Below are positions 14,480-20,895 of a stretch of 25,583 bases of DNA, in pieces. Each line of letters begins with the position of its first letter. Within the stretch, counting starts at the first letter, position 1. Below the pieces are notes generated by a model that made no database searches, had not been told where the DNA came from, and saw only the letters and a list, made by a program, of their open reading frames with translations. Source of the DNA: Limiplasma sp031556335 (GTDB lineage Bacteria > Bacillota > Clostridia > Christensenellales > Aristaeellaceae); assembly GCA_031556335.1 (NCBI GenBank), contig JAVBTE010000004.1, forward strand, positions 1 through 25,583, in the 5' to 3' direction. The position numbers were made by a program, and so were the translations under genes.

Positions 14480-16382
14480 TCAGAGCAAAAAGCGAAGTGT
14501 AGGCGAACAGAAGGCGCGTATCCATCAAAGAGTTTACGCGGAAGCGAATCCGGACAATTATGAATTCATTCCGGCGAAAAAACGGATTGATTATTACGAT
14601 AATGATGTATCGCAACGGCTTGCTGGTTATGTCCGCGTATCCACCGAAAACATTCTGCAGACCACGTCGTATGAACTGCAAAAGAAATATTATGAGGATT
14701 ATGTTGCCCGTCATCCAAACTGGACGCTCGTAAGAATCTATGCGGACGAGGGAATCAGTGGGACCTCGCTGGAACACCGGGATGAGTTCAACAGAATGAT
14801 TGCCGACTGCCGCGCCGGGAAAATCGATATCATCCTCACCAAAAGCGTTTCTCGCTTCGCCCGCAACGTCGTTGACTGCGTCAGCATGGTGCGGATGCTG
14901 TCCGAGTTTGATCACCCAGTTGGTGTTTTTTTCGAGAGCGAGTGTGTTTTTTCGCTGAATGATGACTCGCAGATGGCATTTCACTTTCTGGCTACCATGG
15001 CGCAGGAGGAATCGCATATGCGAAGCCGCAGCATGGAGACTTCCCTGCGTATGAGGCTCGATGGCGGGCTCCCGCTGACACCTAAGCTCCTTGGCTACTC
15101 CCATGATTCGCAGGGCAACTTGGTCATCAATCCCGAGGAAGAGTCGACAGTAAAGCTCATATTTTACATGTATCTTTACGGTTACTCAACATCGGATATC
15201 GCGGACACGCTGACGAAGCTAGGAAAAAGAACCTATTTGGGTAATGTAAACTGGACATCAAGTTCTATTGTTCAGGTGCTCCGTAACGAAAGACACTGTG
15301 GGGATGTTAAGACGAGGAAGACCTTCACGCCAAACTATCTAAACCATAAAGCCAAGAAAAACCGGGGAGACCGGCCCCAGAGCGTTTATCGAAATCATCA
15401 TGACGCGATCATAACGAGGGACGATTACATCGCCGTCCAGCGGCTACTGGATAGTGCCAAGTATGGAAACAAATCGGTTTTGCCCGAACTGCGCGTAATC
15501 GATAGCGGGCTTTTGAAAGGTTTTGTCACAATTAATCCCCGCTGGGCTGGCTTTCAGCTTACGGACTTTTATCAGGCTGCGGCTAGCATCAACCCGGATG
15601 CTAGTGGTACTGTTGATGAGCAACATGGGTACGAGAAGCCCATGCCGGAGATTCATATTCGGGTCGAGGCCGGAGACTTTGATATGCGCGGTTTTGAAAT
15701 CGCACGCTCGGAGCTTTTTGATACGATTCGGCGACCTTATGTGACGTTTCAAGACAAGAAGATAAAGCTCAGTACCGCCTGCGTTCGTAAGCTTGGTAAA
15801 GACAACCGTGTTGAGTTCCTGGTAGATCCTATCAATCTGCGCTTTGCGGTCAGAACCGCGCCCAAGGAAAGCAGGCACGCGATCATCTGCTCCAGAGTTT
15901 CGAATGGAGTGTATTACCCCAAGGAGATATCTGGCGCTGCTTACCTCGAAATGCTGTTTCAACTGTTCAGGTGGAATATGGATTTCAAGTATCGTGTCTC
16001 TGGTTCACTCTTTGAAAAACACAACGAGGCGGTATACATATTTAATGTGAATGATGCCGAGGCATTTATAAAGCCACATATGCTCGCGGGAGAAGGCGCG
16101 GCCGACTCCGATTCTCACACCGTTAGGCCACTTTCAGTTTCAGGTGCCAGGGTTCGTGCCATTCCACAGAAGTGGACCATCTCGTTTGGGAATCAGTATT
16201 ACTTGCACCGACGCATCTTTCCGCCCATTGAATCACAAGGCAAAAGCGATTGGAAAATCAAAATGGAAGGCAAGTTGTTCGAAACGGGAGCAAAAATCCG
16301 CGCGACTGACTTTGACGAGCTTAGGCGCTTCATCAGCCAGGAATTGAGCCGCGATATATCGGAGGGAATAACGGATGAATGA
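14472..16382 (+). CDS. Large serine recombinase with a novel C-terminal module
   Basis: A 636-residue large serine recombinase. The catalytic domain spans about 50-190: AGYVRVST holds the nucleophile Ser57, and YADEGISGTS and TKSVSRFARN hold the conserved arginines. A recombinase DNA-binding domain follows (about 200-300, GYSHDSQGNLVINPEE through LRNERHCGD). Unlike standard integrases there is no clear CxxC zinc ribbon with coiled coil. Instead, residues about 400-540 form a module (GDFDMRGFEIARSELF, VTFQDKKIKLSTACVRKLG, FQLFRWNMDFKYRVSG) that also appears in the next two genes. The start overlaps the previous stop by 8 nt and the stop overlaps the next start by 8 nt. Expected role: site-specific strand exchange for integration, excision or inversion; the target site is not identifiable here. 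Confidence 0.9.
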   Translation: MIDQSKKRSVGEQKARIHQRVYAEANPDNYEFIPAKKRIDYYDNDVSQRLAGYVRVSTENILQTTSYELQKKYYEDYVARHPNWTLVRIYADEGISGTSLEHRDEFNRMIADCRAGKIDIILTKSVSRFARNVVDCVSMVRMLSEFDHPVGVFFESECVFSLNDDSQMAFHFLATMAQEESHMRSRSMETSLRMRLDGGLPLTPKLLGYSHDSQGNLVINPEEESTVKLIFYMYLYGYSTSDIADTLTKLGKRTYLGNVNWTSSSIVQVLRNERHCGDVKTRKTFTPNYLNHKAKKNRGDRPQSVYRNHHDAIITRDDYIAVQRLLDSAKYGNKSVLPELRVIDSGLLKGFVTINPRWAGFQLTDFYQAAASINPDASGTVDEQHGYEKPMPEIHIRVEAGDFDMRGFEIARSELFDTIRRPYVTFQDKKIKLSTACVRKLGKDNRVEFLVDPINLRFAVRTAPKESRHAIICSRVSNGVYYPKEISGAAYLEMLFQLFRWNMDFKYRVSGSLFEKHNEAVYIFNVNDAEAFIKPHMLAGEGAADSDSHTVRPLSVSGARVRAIPQKWTISFGNQYYLHRRIFPPIESQGKSDWKIKMEGKLFETGAKIRATDFDELRRFISQELSRDISEGITDE

Positions 16383-17205
16383 GTTTACTAAAGAGCAACC
16401 GCAAGGGGTGAGCGCAATTATGTCACAGCATCCGCGAAGCGACGCGCCATATCAAAAAGGGGTTATCTTGCTGAAAGACGAACTGGTTGAAAAACCAACT
16501 GGGTTAATTCCTGAATCCTTGGAAAACACCGATGTGATTGAGCTTAATGGAGAATTTGATTACGAGGGTTATCAAGTGGTTCGCCGTGAATTTTTCGCGC
16601 ATATGAATGAACCCTCTATTACGTTTAACAATTTCAAGGTATCTTTCAACGCCGCCTGCCTAAAAAAATTCCAGACGGTGGATTATGTGCAAGCGCTGGT
16701 GAATATCAATCGCAAAAGTCTCGCTTTTCGTCTGTGTCGCGAAGATGAACATGATGTCGTTTCCTGGTGCGTTCCTGGTTCTGCCCGCAGAAAGCCCCGG
16801 CAGATTAGTTGTAAGTACTTTTTTGCGAATCTCTTCTCGTTGATGGGATGGAATCCTGACTGTCGATATAAACTCCTTGGGAAAATCGTTCACGCGAAAG
16901 ACGAATACTTGATCGCCTTTGATCTATCTGCGACGGAGGTTTATCATCGCGTGCTCAAGCAGGGTGAAAACCCGAAGATGTCTTGCACCCCTGTCTTTCC
17001 TGCTGGTTGGCAGGGGCAGTTCGGGCTACCTTTCAAAGAGCATCGTCAGTCTATGCAAATTAACATCTTTGATGGCTATGCCGTATACGCGATCAAAGAT
17101 AACCACATTGCCCAACCCGAAGATACGCCCAATAGGTTTACAGACAATCCATCCGTTGGCGTGGATCATAATATTATCGAGGGAGGCTTGTATAATGCGG
17201 AATGA
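16375..17205 (+). CDS. Stand-alone protein related to the recombinase C-terminal module
   Basis: The protein has 276 residues and matches no family I know by name. From about residue 58 it aligns collinearly with the C-terminal part of the upstream recombinase: GEFDYEGYQVVRREFF with GDFDMRGFEIARSELF, ITFNNFKVSFNAACLKK with VTFQDKKIKLSTACVRK, LFSLMGWNPDCRYKLLGK with LFQLFRWNMDFKYRVSGS, and an IAFDLSATEVY/IFNVNDAEAF pair. A P--W---FG motif in the tail also matches. It has no catalytic domain. It is preceded by GGAGGG at 8 nt and overlaps both neighbours (8 and 11 nt). Likely a partner of the recombinase that shares its DNA- or protein-contact surface (inference). Confidence 0.8.
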   Translation: MNEFTKEQPQGVSAIMSQHPRSDAPYQKGVILLKDELVEKPTGLIPESLENTDVIELNGEFDYEGYQVVRREFFAHMNEPSITFNNFKVSFNAACLKKFQTVDYVQALVNINRKSLAFRLCREDEHDVVSWCVPGSARRKPRQISCKYFFANLFSLMGWNPDCRYKLLGKIVHAKDEYLIAFDLSATEVYHRVLKQGENPKMSCTPVFPAGWQGQFGLPFKEHRQSMQINIFDGYAVYAIKDNHIAQPEDTPNRFTDNPSVGVDHNIIEGGLYNAE

Positions 17206-17593
17206 GAATCCATCGTCGGCACACTTAACGATTGACCTCAAGCGGAACAGATTTCGTATATACAGGAAGACTTTACGCTCTCTTGGCAATCCCGCGTTCA
17301 TCCAGTTTCTGATCAATCCGGAGGAACTGTATATCGCGATTCTCGGTTCAGATAAGCCGATACCTGGCGGCACAGCCAATAAGATCAACTTGAATTGGGG
17401 ACTCAAAAGCGGTATAGAGTTCTACAGTGCCGCCCTCATAGACGGATTATTCAAAATCTTTGGCGCGCTTGATTATGCATACAGTTACCATCTTGCTGGA
17501 GAGATCGACCAAACAAATCGTGTGGCTTATTTCTCCTTGCATACGTTGAAGAAGGTCGGGAGGAGTCTGAAAAATGATAGGCAAGGGGTATGA
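17195..17593 (+). CDS. Second, shorter stand-alone copy of the recombinase C-terminal module
   Basis: The protein has 132 residues. The start at 17195 is set by GGGAGG 8 nt upstream and by an 11-nt overlap with the previous gene; the open frame extends upstream without a site. The sequence follows the same pattern as the recombinase module in reduced form: LTIDLKRNRFRIYRKTLRSL, then IQFLINPEELYIAI, then EFYSAALIDGLFKIFGALDY, YSYHLAGE and RVAYFSLHTLKK. Similarity is weaker than for the 276-residue protein but collinear. No other function could be recognised. It overlaps the ParB-like gene by 20 nt, so its synthesis is tied to it. Confidence 0.75.
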   Translation: MRNENPSSAHLTIDLKRNRFRIYRKTLRSLGNPAFIQFLINPEELYIAILGSDKPIPGGTANKINLNWGLKSGIEFYSAALIDGLFKIFGALDYAYSYHLAGEIDQTNRVAYFSLHTLKKVGRSLKNDRQGV

Positions 17594-18548
17594 ACAGTTA
17601 CAAATCGATACTGAATTCAGAAAACTGATCAGACCACTAAGCCTTAAAGAGTATGCGCAGTTAGAGGCAAATCTGATCGCGGATGGATGCCGGGACCCCA
17701 TTATCGCATGGAGTGGCGCCATCGTCGACGGGCATAACCGATATGAAATCTGCAATCGTCTTCACATTCCATACGCTATACAAGAGATGTCATTTGGCGA
17801 GCGTGAAGCGGCAATCATTTGGATTTGTGGGAATCAACTTGGCCGCAGGAATATCACGGATGAAACGCGCAAATACCTGATTGGTCGGCAATACACAGCG
17901 GAGAAGATCGTCAGTTTTCACAGAAATGCAAGAAGCAATAACCAGAATTCTCAGTTTCAGAGTCCCGACGAATCAGGTGGCCCCAATGAAATGGCTGGCA
18001 AGGAACGTCGGGAAAGCGCACAAGGCACGGCTGCCAGACTTGGCGACAAATATCATCTATCCTCAGGGGCGGTACAAAAATACGCGAAGTACAGCCAGGC
18101 GCTGGACATGCTTGGGGAAAAGATTCCGGAATTGGTTCCCAAGATCCTTTCGGGTAATTATAAAATCTCCCACGAAAATATCGTGGCGCTCTCGGAAATG
18201 GATACGGAGGAAATGAAAAATTTGAGTTCCAGGATAAGGCTTGGTTCGGCTTCCTTCATCCGGCATAGTGCTTCCCACAGAGATCTGTGTAGCGAGCGGG
18301 AAAAGCATTCGGTGACAAAGCCCAATAACATACCGGTTATCAAGATGATGCCCGCATATGACCCGGATGGTTTAGCGAAGGGGCTTGCCTTTACGATCCC
18401 CTCCTGGGCCGGGTCCATTGAACGAACACGGACAAAGGGCGATCTAAACAGTGTTTCACCTGAAGCGAAAACCCGCCTGCAGGAGGCTTTGAGGCTTTTG
18501 CAAAGAGAAATACAGGTTTTACTCGCCGCTATGAAAGGGGAGTTTTGA
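17574..18548 (+). CDS. ParB-superfamily protein (GHNR type)
   Basis: A 324-residue protein with an N-terminal ParB/Srx-like domain. Residues 50-60 read IVDGHNRYEIC, the DGHNR nucleotide-site motif of the superfamily, and a short ICGNQLGRRNIT segment follows. A helix-turn-helix region lies near residues 145-180 (TAARLGDKYHLSSGAVQKYAKYSQAL), so it can bind DNA. The C-terminus is helical (about 290-324). Family proteins act in partition, gene control or, in some branches, DNA cleavage; which applies is open. Its start is preceded by GGAGGAG and lies 20 nt inside the preceding gene, and its stop overlaps the next start (TGATG). Being in an operon with a recombinase suggests control of recombination or element maintenance (inference). 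Confidence 0.85.
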   Translation: MIGKGYEQLQIDTEFRKLIRPLSLKEYAQLEANLIADGCRDPIIAWSGAIVDGHNRYEICNRLHIPYAIQEMSFGEREAAIIWICGNQLGRRNITDETRKYLIGRQYTAEKIVSFHRNARSNNQNSQFQSPDESGGPNEMAGKERRESAQGTAARLGDKYHLSSGAVQKYAKYSQALDMLGEKIPELVPKILSGNYKISHENIVALSEMDTEEMKNLSSRIRLGSASFIRHSASHRDLCSEREKHSVTKPNNIPVIKMMPAYDPDGLAKGLAFTIPSWAGSIERTRTKGDLNSVSPEAKTRLQEALRLLQREIQVLLAAMKGEF

Positions 18549-19408
18549 TGCTTGATTATGGTTTGTTTGTTCCCGATGTCCATTTTGAACAAATTCCGAT
18601 AAAGAATCTGGTATCCAGTCAGGAGTATCAGCGAAATCTCTCGCAAAGCCATGTGGAACAAACGGCGGCGAATTTTGATTTGCGGCAGATAAACCCCGTA
18701 AAGGTCAGCAGACGCGATGGCGTCAATTTTGTCTTTAACGGGCAACATACCATAGAAATTGTCGCGCTCGTTTCAGGGTCGCGCGACACACCTGTGTGGT
18801 GCATGATTTACGATGAGCTGAATTATGAAGATGAGGCGGATATTTTTGCTAATCAGATGAAATATGTTAAGGCGCTCAAACCCTATGAGGTGTTCATGGC
18901 CAATATTGAGGCCGGCAACGATAAGCAACTGATCATAAGGGATTTGCTTCAGTCCTACTCTCTATCCATCGGCCAGGTGAGAAACTATAATGTCATTTGT
19001 GCGGTATCGGCGCTGGAGCGCATCTATGACAAATACGGCTATCACTTGTTGGATCGTACTCTTCGCCTCTGTGTAAGCGCGTGGGAAGGTGACATGTACT
19101 CACTTTCTGGAAATTTTCTCAATGGAGTCGCTCGACTTGCGTATACGTTTGGAGATTCATTAAAGGATGAATTATTCAAGGAGCGTATAGGACTTATCTC
19201 TGTCAAACAGCTCGCCAGAACCGCCAAGGAGAGGCGGCCGGGTTCACTTGGCTATGCCGAGGCTATGCTTGTGGCATATAACCGCAAATGCAAGCACCCA
19301 CTGCAATGGAACAAACTCTATGAAAAGAACACTGGAACAAGTGTCGATTGGGATATGGTGACCGACCTGCCGGATGATGAGGAAGATGATAACAACACGG
19401 AAAAATAG
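18548..19408 (+). CDS. Second ParB-superfamily protein (NGQH type, DUF6551-like)
   Basis: A 286-residue protein. The N-terminal domain contains PIKNLVSSQEYQRNLSQSHV and, at residues 64-70, NGQHTIE, the variant of the ParB/Srx active-site motif used by DUF6551/DGQHR-like proteins (name from memory). An acidic tail (DDEEDDNN) ends the protein. The ATG at 18548 overlaps the previous stop as TGATG and has AGGGGAG 6 nt upstream; a TTG one codon earlier is less likely. It is clearly different from the preceding ParB-like protein, so the operon carries two divergent members rather than a duplication. It is the last gene of the operon. A palindrome, GTTTTATAAAAC (19435-19446), follows, without a clear terminator. 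Confidence 0.8.
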   Translation: MLDYGLFVPDVHFEQIPIKNLVSSQEYQRNLSQSHVEQTAANFDLRQINPVKVSRRDGVNFVFNGQHTIEIVALVSGSRDTPVWCMIYDELNYEDEADIFANQMKYVKALKPYEVFMANIEAGNDKQLIIRDLLQSYSLSIGQVRNYNVICAVSALERIYDKYGYHLLDRTLRLCVSAWEGDMYSLSGNFLNGVARLAYTFGDSLKDELFKERIGLISVKQLARTAKERRPGSLGYAEAMLVAYNRKCKHPLQWNKLYEKNTGTSVDWDMVTDLPDDEEDDNNTEK

Positions 19409-19487
19409 CGAAGTTGCTTTTCTCATGTGGCCTGGTTTTATAAAACACATTAATCACAAAAGTTGGCCAAAAATTCAAAAAAAGGTA

Positions 19488-19518
19488 TTGACAATGACAC
19501 AGTGTCAAGTGATATGCT
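19488..19518 (+). promoter_or_regulatory. MerR-type promoter and operator
   Basis: TTGACA (19488-19493) and TATGCT (19513-19518) are separated by 19 bp instead of 17, the over-long spacer that MerR proteins correct by twisting DNA. Inside the spacer lies the palindrome TGACACAGTGTCA (19495-19507). The merR start follows 31 nt after the -10 box, so the regulator probably controls its own gene and the VOC gene. Confidence 0.85.
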
Positions 19519-19549
19519 CTCCTCAATGAAAGGAACGAGGAGGGCATCC

Positions 19550-20383
19550 ATGTTCAGAATCGGCGCTTTTTCAAAGCTTGTGCATGTCTCCGCCAGAATG
19601 CTTCGGCATTATGAAAAATGCGGCCTCATCTACCCTGCGCACTTTGATAAGGCAAGCGGACACCGGTATTACAGCATTTCGCAAATCGCTCTCATTGATC
19701 GGATTGTGAAACTGCGGGACATGGGCTTTTCCATTGAAGAAATTGGGGACGCCCTGGAAAACTATGACGACAGCGGTTTCCTGGAGACCATGCTTGCGGA
19801 AAAACGATCGGTGATCGAATCCGAAATGGCGCAAAGCCAAAAGAAGCTGGAAAACATCCGGCAGATGAACAGCGCCATGGCGACCACCGATTACAGGCAG
19901 CCTCAGAAAATCGAGTGCAAGCCACTTCCTGCCCAAAAGGTTTTGTCCCTTCGGGAAACCCTTCCCAGCTATGCGGAGCAAGAAGGGTTGTGGAAGAAAC
20001 TGCTGGCTTTTATCAAGGTCAACAACCTCTTTGACAACCTAGCAGGGCAGCTATTGCTCATCAACCACAACGACGAGTATGCTGAAAAGGATGTGGACTT
20101 GGAGGTATGCGCCCTGGTGAAAGAGCTGGGCGAATCGAGGGATGGCTTTGTCTACAAGGAAACCCAGCCGGTTCCTTTGGCGGCGGTCTCGACTTTCGTG
20201 GGCTATTACAGCGAAATGGCCCTATGGGAGAGTATCATGGCGCAATGGATTGACCAAAATGGCTACGAAAGCATTGGAAACGAGCGTTCCCTGTGCATCA
20301 AGCATACTCTCAATTGCGACGACCCGAACGCCTACGAAACCGAAATGCAATTCCCCATCCAAAAGCAAAAAACAGAAAGGTAG
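19550..20383 (+). CDS. MerR-family regulator with GyrI-like effector domain
   Basis: A 277-residue BmrR-type regulator. Residues 1-70 are the winged-helix MerR domain (MFRIGAFSKLVHVSARMLRHYEKCGLI, then SGHRYYSISQI). A dimer coiled coil covers about 75-120. From about 125 a GyrI-like ligand-binding domain follows. Such proteins bind amphipathic drugs or metabolites and activate promoters with long spacers, exactly the kind found at 19488-19518. The ATG at 19550 has GAGGAGGG 5 nt upstream; an earlier in-frame start at 19463 would lie upstream of the promoter and was rejected. The VOC gene follows after 7 nt. Composition is more GC-rich than the recombinase operon, so it may have a different origin. 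Confidence 0.88.
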   Translation: MFRIGAFSKLVHVSARMLRHYEKCGLIYPAHFDKASGHRYYSISQIALIDRIVKLRDMGFSIEEIGDALENYDDSGFLETMLAEKRSVIESEMAQSQKKLENIRQMNSAMATTDYRQPQKIECKPLPAQKVLSLRETLPSYAEQEGLWKKLLAFIKVNNLFDNLAGQLLLINHNDEYAEKDVDLEVCALVKELGESRDGFVYKETQPVPLAAVSTFVGYYSEMALWESIMAQWIDQNGYESIGNERSLCIKHTLNCDDPNAYETEMQFPIQKQKTER

Positions 20384-20390
20384 CATCAAC

Positions 20391-20801
20391 ATGAACACAA
20401 GCATTGTCATCAACTTCAACGGAGACGGTCAGGAAGCCATTGCCCTATATACGAAAACTTTCGGGCTTCCAAAGCCGGAAATCCAAACCTATGGGCAATT
20501 GCCGCCGGACCCCAGCTTTCCCATTTCCGAAGAGGAAAAGGACTATGTCATGTCCGCCACCATGAACATTCAGGGGCTGGACATCATGGTGCAGGACTTG
20601 GTGAAAGCCATGCAAAAGCCTTATGACAACAATATCACCATCAGCGTCAGCACTTCGGACAAGGAAACCGTGAACCGCTGGTTCCAGACCATGGAAGAGG
20701 GCGGGCAGGCAACATGCCCCTTGCAGGCCATGCCTTGGAGCCAGTGGTATGGCGCTGTGAAAGACAAGTTCGGCACGTCCTGGCAGTTTCAGGTGATGTA
20801 A
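20391..20801 (+). CDS. VOC-superfamily (PhnB-like) protein
   Basis: A 136-residue protein of the PhnB-like branch of the vicinal-oxygen-chelate (glyoxalase) superfamily. It opens MNTSIVINFNGDGQEAIALY with the typical beta strand, then TFGLPKPEI, LDIMVQDL and the conserved ending MPWSQWYGAVKDKFGTSWQF. These proteins often bind metal-chelated small molecules and in some cases protect against antibiotics or electrophiles; the PhnB-like branch has few proven activities. It lies 7 nt after merR with an AAAGG site, so it is probably the regulated target. The merR plus VOC pair looks like a small inducible resistance-type cassette (inference). Confidence 0.85.
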   Translation: MNTSIVINFNGDGQEAIALYTKTFGLPKPEIQTYGQLPPDPSFPISEEEKDYVMSATMNIQGLDIMVQDLVKAMQKPYDNNITISVSTSDKETVNRWFQTMEEGGQATCPLQAMPWSQWYGAVKDKFGTSWQFQVM

Positions 20802-20895
20802 CCCGAAAGGACCGCAAGGCGGTTGCGGTAGCCGGAACGCCAGGCAATCACGATGCCTAGCGCCATAAAAAAGGCCGGAGCCTACCCCAAAGCCA

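Noticed and set aside
14343..15104. A 253-codon minus-strand frame across the two recombinase genes
   Set aside because: It lies antisense to conserved recombinase motifs and lacks protein-family features and a ribosome binding site.
20802..20895. The ACCGC/GCGGT hairpin after the VOC gene as a terminator
   Set aside because: The stem is short and no T run follows; the evidence is too weak to list it.
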